A DNA stretch of 64,000 nt from Ramlibacter alkalitolerans (GTDB taxonomy: Bacteria; Pseudomonadota; Gammaproteobacteria; Burkholderiales; Burkholderiaceae_C): contig NZ_JAEQND010000017.1 of the NCBI RefSeq assembly GCF_016722765.1, positions 1 to 64,000 of the forward strand, in the 5' to 3' direction. The translations under genes and the position numbers were made by a program. The notes under the pieces are model-generated. The model saw nothing but the letters and a program-made list of their open reading frames with translations, had not been told where the DNA came from and did no database searches. Numbering within the stretch: the first letter of the stretch is position 1; every line of letters starts with the position of its first letter. Below are positions 1-10,874 of the stretch, in pieces.

Positions 1-64
1 TCCAGCGACGCCACATCTCGGCGTTCTGCTCGGGCTCCAGCCCTCGATCTTTTCTCGATGTCAT
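1..64 (-). CDS. IS30-family transposase, N-terminal fragment (runs off the left edge)
   Basis: Only the first 21 codons are inside the window. Reading leftward from the ATG at 64 gives a short basic stretch followed by GLEPEQNAEMWRRW. A Glu-Gln-x-x-Glu-Met-Trp-Arg-Arg-Trp helix of this kind opens the N-terminal helix-turn-helix of IS30-family transposases. No stop interrupts the frame. The rest of the protein, including the DDE catalytic core, lies outside. Assignment rests on this one motif and on the palindromic sequence just upstream, so it could also be the start of another HTH protein. Confidence 0.5.
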   Translation of the reverse strand, partial: MTSRKDRGLEPEQNAEMWRRW

Positions 65-110
65 TCCGGCCTTTCACAACATGAATCATGTTGCATTGAC
101 CGGTTGAGAC
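1..110 (-). mobile_element. Probable end of an IS30-like insertion sequence
   Basis: The transposase-like start at 64 is followed outward by about 45 bases that include a 17-bp perfect palindrome at 77-93 (CAACATGA-A-TCATGTTG) and the stretch TGTTGCATTGACCGGTTGA at 89-107, which resembles the terminal sequences of IS30-like elements. The exact end cannot be fixed because the other terminus and target duplication are outside the window; 110 is approximate. Confidence 0.4.
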
Positions 111-157
111 CACCGGGACCCAGAACACGCGCGCAGCGCGTGGCATCGGGAGCCCTG

Positions 158-182
158 GGTTCCCGCCTTCGCGGGAATGACG
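158..182. repeat. dRS3-like palindromic repeat (TTCCCGC-CTTC-GCGGGAA)
   Basis: A 7-bp inverted repeat TTCCCGC/GCGGGAA with a CTTC loop at 160-177, followed by TGACG. The same unit occurs repeatedly at 15290-15515 and 60208-60300. It resembles the ATTCCC-N8-GGGAAT repeats known from Neisseria (dRS3) and from many Comamonadaceae. It lies between the IS end and the convergent gene at 227. Confidence 0.75.
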
Positions 183-226
183 GCTTGTTCAGCCCACCGG
201 CTCCTGCGGCGCGCCCATGCGCATCC

Positions 227-766
227 TCAGCGACGACGCTTGCGCCGGCTGTTGGCGTAGAGGAGGAGGGCGGCCACGCCGCCGAAGATGGCAGCCTTGC
301 GCAGGAAGCCGTTGCGGTTGTAGCGCCACTCGGCCGGGCCGCCCATCTCGGTGAAGAAGTTGGGGACGTGGCCGTGCGCCAGGTCGTCGATGATGCCCTC
401 GACCACGTTCACGCGGTCGGCGAACAGCAGCATCAGCCAGTGGCGCAGGTCGTTCTCGCTGTAGCGGAAGGCGCCGGCACGGATCATTCCCGACATGCCC
501 GAGGGCGGCTGCGCGGTGCCGAACACCGGCGTGAGCCCCGGGCGCTCGGTGGAGTGGAACACCTTCACCGTCGCCTCCTGGTGCTCGAGGTCGTCCCAGT
601 GCCGGTTGATGAAGCGCGGCGGCGTGCGCTCCATCGGGAACGCGGGCCGCGCCTGCGGATCGAGGTCGGCGCCCCAGCCCGGGATGCCTTCCGGCGGCTT
701 GCGCTGGTGGGCTTCGGGCGAGGTCTTCTCGACGTAGACCGTCATGTCTTCCGGATGGTTGCTCAT
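227..766 (-). CDS. Conserved protein of unknown function with a C-terminal membrane anchor
   Basis: A 179-residue protein. It starts at the ATG at 766, preceded by GAGGAG that overlaps the stop codon of the alcohol dehydrogenase 10 bases upstream, so the two are clearly one operon. The body is hydrophilic and Pro/Trp-rich (IPGWGADLDP, INRHWDDLEH) with no motif I recognise. Near the C-terminus a single hydrophobic stretch (KAAIFGGVAALLLYA) followed by RRKRRR looks like a tail anchor with a cytoplasmic basic end. Codon use matches the neighbours, so it is a real gene. Function unknown; the context suggests a partner of the dehydrogenase. Confidence 0.75.
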   Translation of the reverse strand: MSNHPEDMTVYVEKTSPEAHQRKPPEGIPGWGADLDPQARPAFPMERTPPRFINRHWDDLEHQEATVKVFHSTERPGLTPVFGTAQPPSGMSGMIRAGAFRYSENDLRHWLMLLFADRVNVVEGIIDDLAHGHVPNFFTEMGGPAEWRYNRNGFLRKAAIFGGVAALLLYANSRRKRRR

Positions 767-776
767 GCCCGGCTCC

Positions 777-1985
777 TCAATGCATCTGCGTCTGGGACTG
801 CACCTGCGACTGCGCCGGCAGCTGCCGCTCGTACTCGCGCGCGGCCGGCGGGATCAGCACCGGCTTGATGCAGTTGTCCAGCTTGCTGGAGAAGATGTGG
901 TACGCATCGGAGACATCCTCCAGCGGGAAGCGGTGCGTGATGATCTCGCTGGGCTTCAGGCGCCCGGCCTGGATGTGTTCGATCAGGCGCGGCAGGTGGC
1001 GCTTCACGGCGGCCTGGTTGGCGCGCACCGTCAGCCCCTTGTTCAGCACGTTGCCGATCGGGACCATGTTGCCGGTCGGCCCGTACACGCCGACGATGGA
1101 GATGTTGCCGCCCTTGCGCGCCGAGTTGATCGCCCAGTGCAGCACCGTGGCCGCGCCGGCCTGCAGCTTCAGGTAGCGCCCCGACAGCATCTGCAGCATG
1201 TTGCCCACCGCTTCGGCGCCCACGGCGTCGATGCACACGTCGGCGCCGAGCCAGTCGGTCATGCCCTTGATGTGCTCCGCCATGTCCTGCACTTCCTTGA
1301 GGTTCACGATTTCGCAGGGCACCCACTGGCGCGCGAACTCGAGCCGGTATTCGACGTGGTCGACGACGATCACGCGGCCCGCGCCCATGAGCCAGGCCGA
1401 CTTGGCCGCGAACAGGCCCACCGGCCCGGCGCCGAACACCACCACCGTGTCGCCCTCGGCGATCTCGCCCATCTCGGCGGCCTGGTAGCCGGTGGGGCAG
1501 GCGTCCGTCAGCAGCACGGCGTCGTCGAGCGTGAGGTCGGCCGGGATCTTCAGCGGGCCGATGTCGGCCATGGGCACGCGCACGAAGTCGGCCTGGCCGC
1601 CGTCGTAGCCGCCGGTGGTGTGCGAATAGCCGTAGATGCCGCCCGCCGCCGTGGCTTCGGGGTTGACGTTGTGGCAGTTGGAATAGAGCTCCTTCTGGCA
1701 GAAGAAGCAGGTGCCGCAGAAGATGTTGAAGGGCACCAGCACGTGGTCGCCCGGTTGCAGGCTGCGCACCGACGGGCCGACCTGCTCGACGACGCCGACG
1801 AATTCGTGGCCGAAGGTGTGGCCCACGCGCGTGTCGGGGACGAGTCCGTGGTAGAGGTGCAGGTCCGAGCCGCAGATGCACGAGCGCAGCACGCGCACGA
1901 TCGCATCGTTGGGGTGTTCGATCCGGGGCTCGGGTTTCTGTGTCGCCCGCACGCGGTAGGGCCCGCGGTATTGCATCGCCAGCAT
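777..1985 (-). CDS. Zinc-dependent alcohol dehydrogenase, formaldehyde-dehydrogenase-like
   Basis: 402 residues of the medium-chain dehydrogenase/reductase family, oxidising an alcohol or aldehyde adduct with NAD(P). Visible features are the catalytic-zinc ligands Cys38 (CGSD) and His60-Glu61, the structural-zinc lobe Cys90, Cys93, Cys96 and Cys104, and the Rossmann motif VVVFGAGPVGLFA. The long C-terminal half and the GGQADFVRVP segment place it with the glutathione-independent formaldehyde dehydrogenase-like group; the actual substrate is unknown. The frame is open further upstream, but the ATG at 1985 is chosen because AGGAG sits 7 bases before it and family proteins begin here. The extreme C-terminus is an odd Gln/Ser-rich tail. 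It forms an operon with the unknown gene at 227 and is divergent from arginase. Confidence 0.85.
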   Translation of the reverse strand: MLAMQYRGPYRVRATQKPEPRIEHPNDAIVRVLRSCICGSDLHLYHGLVPDTRVGHTFGHEFVGVVEQVGPSVRSLQPGDHVLVPFNIFCGTCFFCQKELYSNCHNVNPEATAAGGIYGYSHTTGGYDGGQADFVRVPMADIGPLKIPADLTLDDAVLLTDACPTGYQAAEMGEIAEGDTVVVFGAGPVGLFAAKSAWLMGAGRVIVVDHVEYRLEFARQWVPCEIVNLKEVQDMAEHIKGMTDWLGADVCIDAVGAEAVGNMLQMLSGRYLKLQAGAATVLHWAINSARKGGNISIVGVYGPTGNMVPIGNVLNKGLTVRANQAAVKRHLPRLIEHIQAGRLKPSEIITHRFPLEDVSDAYHIFSSKLDNCIKPVLIPPAAREYERQLPAQSQVQSQTQMH

Positions 1986-2128
1986 TCGTTTGCTCCTGGG
2001 TGTTCTTCGTCGGAGCAAATCATTCTCCCGATTCGAACGCGGCCATTGGGGCGTCGGATGCATCCGGTTGCAAGCGGCCCCGCTGGCGCGTGCTTGCACC
2101 CACAATGCGTGCTGAACCCACGCCCACC

Positions 2129-3037
2129 ATGACCACAGTCAGCCTCATCGGTGCGCCCACCGACGTCGGCGCCAGCGTGCGCGGCGCCGGCATGGGCCCG
2201 GACGCGCTGCGCGTCGCCGGCCTGGCCGAAGCGCTGCGCGCGCACGGCTTCCAGGTGATCGACCGCGGCAACCTCTCGGGTCCGCCCAACCCGTGGCAGC
2301 TGCCGGTGCATGGCATCCGCCACCTGCCCGAAGTCACCGCGTGGAACCGTGCCGTGTTCGACGCCGTGGCCACCGCGCTGGCGATGGGCCACGTGCCGCT
2401 GCTGATGGGAGGCGACCATTGCCTGGCGATCGGCTCGATCAGTGCCGTGGCGCGGCAGTGCCGGCAGGAGCAGAAGAACCTGCGCGTGGTCTGGCTCGAT
2501 GCCCACACCGACGTCAACACCGAGGCGATCAGTCCGAGCGGCAACATCCACGGCATGCCGGTCGCGTGCCTGCTGGGGTATGGCCCGCCGGACCTGGTCG
2601 GCTGGAGCGGCGAGCGCGCCGCGCTGGATGCCGGCAGCATCGACTTCGTGGGCATCCGCAGCGTCGACGCCGACGAGAAGCAGGCGATCCGCCAGCTCGG
2701 GCTGCAGGTCTTCGACATGCGCCACATCGACGAGCACGGCATGCGCTACACCATGACGGAGGTGCTGCAGGACGTGGACGAGAACACGCACATCCACGTG
2801 AGCTTCGACCTCGACTGCCTCGATCCGATCGAAGCGCCCGGCGTCGGAACGGGTGTGCGCGGCGGCCCCACCTACCGCGAGATGCAGCTGTGCATGGAGA
2901 TGATCGCGGACACCGGCCGCATCGGATCGATCGACGTGGTGGAGATCAATCCGGCGCTGGACGTGCGCAACCGCACCGCCGAACTGGCGGTGGAATTCAT
3001 CCGCAGCCTGTTTGGCGCATCGACGCTGGCACGGTAG
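2129..3037 (+). CDS. rocF: Arginase
   Basis: A 302-residue ureohydrolase that splits L-arginine into ornithine and urea in the cytoplasm. The binuclear manganese site is complete: GGDHCLAIG, DAHTDVNT and SFDLDCLDP. SPSGNIHGMP after the second motif favours arginase over agmatinase. The ATG at 2129 gives the normal family length of about 300; an in-frame ATG at 2105 would only add eight residues. The gene is divergent from the alcohol dehydrogenase and ends 9 bases before the sensor kinase, which could be cotranscribed. No urease or ornithine gene is in the window. Agmatinase or a guanidino-acid hydrolase cannot be fully excluded. Confidence 0.88.
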   Translation: MTTVSLIGAPTDVGASVRGAGMGPDALRVAGLAEALRAHGFQVIDRGNLSGPPNPWQLPVHGIRHLPEVTAWNRAVFDAVATALAMGHVPLLMGGDHCLAIGSISAVARQCRQEQKNLRVVWLDAHTDVNTEAISPSGNIHGMPVACLLGYGPPDLVGWSGERAALDAGSIDFVGIRSVDADEKQAIRQLGLQVFDMRHIDEHGMRYTMTEVLQDVDENTHIHVSFDLDCLDPIEAPGVGTGVRGGPTYREMQLCMEMIADTGRIGSIDVVEINPALDVRNRTAELAVEFIRSLFGASTLAR

Positions 3038-3046
3038 AGTTCTTGG

Positions 3047-6214
<3,168 letters not shown>

Positions 6215-6220
6215 ACGACG

Positions 6221-6243
6221 GCACCGGGGCAGGCGCCCCGTGC
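6221..6243. terminator. Hairpin after the sensor kinase
   Basis: GCAC-c-GGGGC pairs with GCCCC-GTGC around a short loop, beginning 7 bases after the kinase stop codon. There is no T tract, so it may be a transcript-stabilising or weak termination hairpin. Confidence 0.4.
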
Positions 6244-6267
6244 GGGTGGATCACTCGCCGGGCGGCT

Positions 6268-6471
6268 TCACTTGTCGGCCGGGGCGTCGCTGGCCGGGGC
6301 GTCCTCGCTGCGCGACGGCCGCAGCCGCTGGCCCGATCCCTCGCGCAGGGCGCGCAGCACGCTCGCCGCGCCCTCGCCCGAATTCCCGTGCCGGCCGACG
6401 GGCGCCGTTTGCACGGCTGGCGCATCCTTGTCGGTGGGCAGGTCTGGGGACGGGATCATGCCGACGCACAT
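6268..6471 (-). CDS. Possible small protein of unknown function
   Basis: An open frame of 67 codons in the 500-base gap between the kinase (ends 6214) and the Bug gene (ends 6717). Its third codon positions are overwhelmingly G or C, and the composition (Ala/Asp/Gly/Ser-rich, acidic-basic alternation, ending DAPADK) resembles real small proteins of this group. The overlapping frames look random. No good ribosome site precedes the ATG at 6471 or the in-frame ATG at 6459. No domain recognised. Apart from this frame the gap holds only the kinase hairpin and the palindromic repeat at 6611-6694. Confidence 0.4.
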   Translation of the reverse strand: MCVGMIPSPDLPTDKDAPAVQTAPVGRHGNSGEGAASVLRALREGSGQRLRPSRSEDAPASDAPADK

Positions 6472-6610
6472 TAGATGTGAATGGCTCGGCTGCGTGTAGG
6501 ACAACTTCCCGGCCCCCGCCGGACGTGCGCCGACGCTGCATGTTGGCGCAGTCTGTCATCCCTGCGCCGCGGCCGGAAAGGAAAGAGGCGCCCACGGCGT
6601 GGGGGGTTGA

Positions 6611-6694
6611 CGTAGGCTGGTGGTGGAGCGCCAGCGCAACCCCAGCGGTCCGCTGAGCGCTGGGGTTCGCCTCCGGGCTCACCGCCGGCCTACG
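6611..6694. repeat. GTAGGC palindromic element, copy 1
   Basis: Outer arms CGTAGGCTGG / CCGGCCTACG enclose an inner inverted repeat AACCCCAGCG / CGCTGGGGTT. The same architecture recurs at 12858, 35729, 35899 and 36069. Here it lies just after the 3' end of the Bug gene, where it could end transcription from the minus strand. Confidence 0.8.
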
Positions 6695-6716
6695 AGATCA
6701 GCAGGCGGGCGCCGCC

Positions 6717-7706
6717 TTACTGCGGCTCGAGTCCGACCTTCTTCACCAGCGCCGCGTACTTCGCCAGTTCGCTGCGGAAGGCCGACTGGGCCTGCTCCGG
6801 CGTGCTGACGTGGATGCTGTTGCCCTGCTTGGCCATCACGTCCTTCACCGCCGGATCGCTGAACGCGGCGACGACGGCATCGTGGGCCTTCTTCACGTTG
6901 GCCGCGCTCATGCCCTTGGGCCCGATCACCGCGAACCACGCTTCGACCGCGAAGTTGGCGAGGCCCTGCTCGGCGAAGGTCGGAATCTCCGGCGCGGCGG
7001 GGGTGCGCTGCGCGGTCAGCAAGCCGATCGGGCGCAGGGCGCCGCCCTTGATCTGCCCCTGCACGCTGGGCAGGGCGGCGACGGCGAAGTCGATCTGCCC
7101 ACCGATCAGGTCCGTCACCATCGGGCCGACCCCCTTGTACGGGATGTGCCGGGCCTTCACGCCACCGGCCTCCAGCACCAGCTCGCCGGCCAGGTGCAGG
7201 ATGGTGCCGTTGCCGCCGGAGCCGAAGTTGAATTCACCCGGCTTCGATTTCAGCAGCGCGAAGAACTCGCGCGCGTTGGTCGCCGAAACCTTGTTCGGGT
7301 TGGCCACCAGCACCATGGGCGTGGCGCCGACGACGGCGATCGGCGTGAAGTCGCCGGGCATGTCGAAGGGCAGCGACTTCAGCACGCTGGGGAAGATCAC
7401 GACGTTGTTCGACACCACCGACAGCGTGTTGCCGTCCGGTGCCGAACGCGCCAGCGCCTGCAGGCCGAGGACGCCACCGGCGCCCGGCTGGTTGTCCACG
7501 ACGACGTTGGCGTTCAGCGCCTTCGACAGCGCGGGTGCCGCGGCGCGGGTGATCGCGTCCACGCCCGAGCCGGTCGCGTTGGGAAGGATGAACTTCACGG
7601 TGCCGGACTGGGCCAGGGTGGCCAGCGGCAGGCCGGCTGCGGCCAGCGCCGCGCCCGTGGCCAGGACGTGACGGCGGGTGATGAGGGAAGAAGTGGTATG
7701 GCTCAA
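6717..7706 (-). CDS. Bug-type (TctC) periplasmic solute receptor
   Basis: A 329-residue extracytoplasmic receptor of the tripartite tricarboxylate transporter (TTT) family. The N-terminus has a twin-arginine-like signal (TRRHVLATGAALAAAG) followed by an LPLATLAQS cleavage region. Family marks are FILPNATGSGVDAITR and DNQPGAGG, the loop that holds a carboxylate ligand. It lies 29 bases downstream of the CoA transferase and is the last gene of the lyase-transferase-receptor operon, so its ligand is probably the acid that these enzymes degrade. No TctA/TctB membrane subunits are in the window; a distant pair would have to serve it. Confidence 0.88.
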   Translation of the reverse strand: MSHTTSSLITRRHVLATGAALAAAGLPLATLAQSGTVKFILPNATGSGVDAITRAAAPALSKALNANVVVDNQPGAGGVLGLQALARSAPDGNTLSVVSNNVVIFPSVLKSLPFDMPGDFTPIAVVGATPMVLVANPNKVSATNAREFFALLKSKPGEFNFGSGGNGTILHLAGELVLEAGGVKARHIPYKGVGPMVTDLIGGQIDFAVAALPSVQGQIKGGALRPIGLLTAQRTPAAPEIPTFAEQGLANFAVEAWFAVIGPKGMSAANVKKAHDAVVAAFSDPAVKDVMAKQGNSIHVSTPEQAQSAFRSELAKYAALVKKVGLEPQ

Positions 7707-7735
7707 TGTGTCTCCTGGAATCGCAATGCCTCTCG

Positions 7736-8941
7736 TCAGGCCACCACGGCCTTGGCCTTCAGCGCCTCGATCTCGGCGTCGGCCAGGCCGACGGAGCGAA
7801 GCAGTTCCTGGCTGTGGGCACCGAGCGCGGGCGGATCGAGCCGCACGCCCAGGCGTTCCCCGCCCAGGGTGAAGGGCAGCAGGGTGGTCTTGACGGTCTC
7901 GCCGGCCCGGGCGCCATCGGGCAACCTCACGTCGGCCAAGCCGCCGGTGGCCAGCAAGTGCTCGTCATCGTACAGGTCTTCGGGCCGGCGGATCGGCGCG
8001 AAGGGCAGGCCCGCCTGCTCCATCCGCGCGGCAAGCTCGGCGGCGCTGCGTTCGCGCAGGCGCTCGCGCAGCGTGGCCAGCAATTGCGGGCGCTGCAGCA
8101 CGCGCTGGTTGTTGGTCGCGTACCCGGGCTCCGCTTTCAGGTCGGGGAAGCCCAGCACGTCGCAGAACTTGAGCCACTGGGCGTCGCTCACGGCGGCCAG
8201 GAAGATCTGCTCGCCGTCCTTGACGGTGAAGACGTCGTACACCGCCCACGGGTTGTCGCGCGCGGGCAGCGGCGCGGCGGGCTTGCCGGTCACCGCGTAC
8301 TGCAGCATGTGCTGGCCCATGAGGAAGACGTTGTTCTCGTACAGGGCCGATTGCACTTCCATGCCGCGGCCGGTGATGCCGCGCTGGATCAGCGCGCCCA
8401 GCACGCCGATGGCGGCGAACAGCCCGCCCATGATGTCGTTGACGCTGGTGCCCGCACGCAGCGGATCGCCGGGCCGGCCGGTCATGTAGGCCAGGCCGCC
8501 CATCATCTGCACCACTTCGTCCAGCGCGGTGCGGTGGTCGTAGGGGCCGGGCAGGAAGCCCTTGCAGGTCGCGTAGATCAGCTTCGGGTTGGCGGCGCTG
8601 AGCGACGCGTAATCGAGCCCGTACTTCTCCATCGTGCCGGGCTTGAAGTTCTCCGCCACCACATCGGCCGAGGCGCACAGCTTGCGCGCGAGCGCGGCGC
8701 CCTCGGGCTGGTGCAGGTCGATGCCGATGCTCTTCTTGTTGCGGTTGAACATGGGGAAGAAGCCGGAACCCGCGCCCAGCAGGCGGCGCGTGCGGTCGCC
8801 ATCGATCGGCTCGATCTTGATCACCTCGGCGCCCAGGTCGGCCAGCACCATGCCGCAGGTGGGCCCCATGACCATGTGGGTGAATTCGACGACGCGCAGG
8901 CCGGCCAGCGGCTGCGGGGTGGACGGGTTCGTGTCAGGCAT
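7736..8941 (-). CDS. Class III (CaiB/BaiF) CoA transferase
   Basis: 401 residues, the usual length of formyl-CoA transferase-like enzymes, which move CoA between carboxylic acids through an aspartyl-CoA anhydride. The catalytic Asp169 is present in TSVNDIMGG, with the N-terminal MGPTCGMVLADLGAEVIKIE nucleotide fold. The start overlaps the end of the HMG-CoA-lyase-like gene by 8 bases, so translation is coupled. The context indicates activation of an organic acid (perhaps citramalate or another branched hydroxy-acid) with succinyl-CoA or acetyl-CoA as donor before cleavage by the neighbouring lyase. The specific acid is inferred from neighbours only. Confidence 0.88.
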   Translation of the reverse strand: MPDTNPSTPQPLAGLRVVEFTHMVMGPTCGMVLADLGAEVIKIEPIDGDRTRRLLGAGSGFFPMFNRNKKSIGIDLHQPEGAALARKLCASADVVAENFKPGTMEKYGLDYASLSAANPKLIYATCKGFLPGPYDHRTALDEVVQMMGGLAYMTGRPGDPLRAGTSVNDIMGGLFAAIGVLGALIQRGITGRGMEVQSALYENNVFLMGQHMLQYAVTGKPAAPLPARDNPWAVYDVFTVKDGEQIFLAAVSDAQWLKFCDVLGFPDLKAEPGYATNNQRVLQRPQLLATLRERLRERSAAELAARMEQAGLPFAPIRRPEDLYDDEHLLATGGLADVRLPDGARAGETVKTTLLPFTLGGERLGVRLDPPALGAHSQELLRSVGLADAEIEALKAKAVVA

Positions 8942-9890
8942 GCGCGGCCTCCTTCGCGAAGGTCTTCGGAAGGCCGGTCTTCCAGATCGTGCCGTGGGTC
9001 GGCTCGCCGGCGAGCCATTGCGCGACGCGCGCGCGCAGCGCGAGCAGCTTTTCGAAGTCCAGGCCGGTTGCGATGCCCATGCTGTGCAGCATGTACGTGA
9101 GGTCCTCCGTGGCCACGTTGCCGCTGGCGCCCGGCGCGTGCGGGCAGCCGCCGATGCCGGCGGTGCAGGCGTCGAAGCGGGCGATGCCCAGTTGCAGCGC
9201 GGCGAACACGTTGGCGAGGCCCAGGCCGCGGGTGTCGTGGAAGTGGCCGCAGACCAGCTTGTCGCCGGCCACGCGCAGCACCCGCTCGAACAGCCGCGAG
9301 ACCATGGCGGGATCGGCGTAGCCCACGGTGTCGGCGAGGCTCACCGCATCCACACCGGTGTCCAGCACGGCCTGCACCAGGCGCACCACTTCCTCGGGTT
9401 CGACGCGGCCCTGCAGCGTGCAGCCGAAGGCGGTGCTGATGCCGACCTCGATCTGCGTGCGGGCGCCGCGCGCATCCCGCTCCGCGCGGATGCGGCCGAT
9501 CTCGGCCACCACGTCGTCGGGCGCCTTGCGCAGGTTGGCCAGGCTGTGCGCGTGGCTGGCCGACAGCGGCAGCAGCATCATTTCCGCCTTGGCCTCCAGC
9601 GCCCGCTCGGCGCCTTTCAGGTTCGGCACCAGGACGCTGGCGCGCAGCCCGGGCAGGGTCTGCGCGAAGGCCAGCACTTCGGCGGTGTCGGCCAGTTGCG
9701 GCAGCAGCCGGGCCGGCACGAAGGAGCCGACCTCGATCTCGCGCTGGCCGGCTTCGTACGCCGCACGGATCCATTCGAGCTTGGCCGCGGTGGGCACGAG
9801 GGTCGCGACGCTCTGGAGGCCGTCGCGCAGGCCCACCTCGCGCACGACCACGCGGCGCGGCAGGGTTTCGGTGAAGGAACGGGTTTGCAT
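8934..9890 (-). CDS. Hydroxymethylglutaryl-CoA lyase-like enzyme
   Basis: A 318-residue TIM-barrel lyase that splits a 3-hydroxy-3-methyl-acyl-CoA into two acids or CoA esters by retro-aldol cleavage. Visible: EVGLRDGLQS at the barrel mouth with the catalytic Arg-Asp, metal-binding HFHDTRGLGLANV, and the mobile cysteine loop GIGGCPHAPGASGN. It is the first gene of an operon with a CoA transferase and a Bug receptor, transcribed away from the LysR regulator 75 bases upstream. True HMG-CoA lyases serve leucine breakdown, but no other leucine genes are here, so a related substrate such as citramalyl-CoA is possible. Confidence 0.85.
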   Translation of the reverse strand: MQTRSFTETLPRRVVVREVGLRDGLQSVATLVPTAAKLEWIRAAYEAGQREIEVGSFVPARLLPQLADTAEVLAFAQTLPGLRASVLVPNLKGAERALEAKAEMMLLPLSASHAHSLANLRKAPDDVVAEIGRIRAERDARGARTQIEVGISTAFGCTLQGRVEPEEVVRLVQAVLDTGVDAVSLADTVGYADPAMVSRLFERVLRVAGDKLVCGHFHDTRGLGLANVFAALQLGIARFDACTAGIGGCPHAPGASGNVATEDLTYMLHSMGIATGLDFEKLLALRARVAQWLAGEPTHGTIWKTGLPKTFAKEAAHA

Positions 9891-9934
9891 CGGAAGCGAG
9901 TTTAGAATTTCCGTATTGGCCTTTGATCTCTATT

Positions 9935-9954
9935 TCGGAACGGTGAAGTTCCGA
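9935..9954. promoter_or_regulatory. Likely LysR operator: TCGGAAC-N6-GTTCCGA
   Basis: A perfect 7-bp inverted repeat with a 6-base spacer lies in the 75-base gap between the divergent lyase and LysR genes, ending 11 bases before the LysR start codon. LysR regulators commonly bind such dyads near their own promoter and control the divergent operon. Confidence 0.6.
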
Positions 9955-9965
9955 TCGGGCAAACC

Positions 9966-10874
9966 TTGCGCGACCTCGACCTGACCACGCTGCGCCTGTT
10001 CGTCTCCGTCTGCGAGACGGGCAACATCGCGCGCGCCGGCGAGAAGGCGAGCATCGTCGGCTCCGCCATCAGCAAGCGCCTGGCCCAGCTGGAAGACCAG
10101 CTCGGCACGCCGCTGCTGGTGCGCAAGCGCCATGGCGTGGTGCCGACGCCGGCCGGGCAGACGCTGCTGGAACACGCGCGCGGCATGCTCGATGGCGCCG
10201 CCCGCATCGAGCGCGACATGGAGGCCTACGTGGCCGGGGGCCGTGGCCAGGTCCGCATCCTTGCCTCGGTCTCGGCGATGACCGAGTCGCTGGCCGATGA
10301 CGTCGCCGCCTTCCTGCGCCAGCCGCAGCACCGCGCGATCAAGGTGGACCTGGAGGAGCGCGTCAGCCCCGAGATCGTGCGCGGCGTGCGCGAAGGCCAC
10401 GCCTCGCTGGGCGTCTGCTGGGACGCCGCCGACGTCGGCGCGCTGCAGTCGCGGCCCTATCGCACCGACACGCTGTGCGTCGCGGTGCCCGAGGGCCACG
10501 CGCTCGCCACGCGGCGCAAGCTGCGCTTCGCCGACACCTTGCCGTACGAGCACGTGAGCCTGCCCGTGAACAGCGCGGCGCAGCTGATGCTGCAGCGGCG
10601 CGCCGCGGCGCTCGGTCGCAGCGTGAACCACCGCGTGGTCGTCACCAATTTCGAAGCCGCCATGCGCGTCGTGCGCGCCGGGCTGGCCATCAGCATCCTG
10701 CCGCGCGAAGTGGCCGAGGCGGGCGCCACGCCGCCGCCGGGCCTGGTGCTGCTGCCGCTCGACGAGCCGTGGGCGCAGCGGCGTTTCATCCTCTGTTTCC
10801 GCGACGCCGCGGCGCTCGCGCCGGCGGCGCAGCTGCTGCTCGCGCACCTGGCGTCGCTCGCCCCCGCACCATGA
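9966..10874 (+). CDS. LysR-family transcriptional regulator
   Basis: 302 residues: N-terminal winged helix (about 1-65; LRLFVSVCETGNIARAGEKASIVGSAIS) and a periplasmic-binding-like effector domain. The start is a TTG at 9966; the frame is closed by a stop at 9924 and holds no ATG or GTG upstream. A TTG start would keep expression low. It is divergent from the lyase-CoA transferase-Bug operon and its stop overlaps the start of the hydratase gene (ATGA), so it is well placed to control both sides. The effector is probably the acid being degraded or its CoA ester. Confidence 0.88.
   Translation: MRDLDLTTLRLFVSVCETGNIARAGEKASIVGSAISKRLAQLEDQLGTPLLVRKRHGVVPTPAGQTLLEHARGMLDGAARIERDMEAYVAGGRGQVRILASVSAMTESLADDVAAFLRQPQHRAIKVDLEERVSPEIVRGVREGHASLGVCWDAADVGALQSRPYRTDTLCVAVPEGHALATRRKLRFADTLPYEHVSLPVNSAAQLMLQRRAAALGRSVNHRVVVTNFEAAMRVVRAGLAISILPREVAEAGATPPPGLVLLPLDEPWAQRRFILCFRDAAALAPAAQLLLAHLASLAPAP

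Noticed and set aside
744..2132. Long plus-strand open frame (462 codons) across the alcohol dehydrogenase
   Set aside because: It is the antisense shadow of a high-GC gene; its translation is His/Val/Arg-rich without motifs, while the minus-strand frame has complete zinc and Rossmann motifs.
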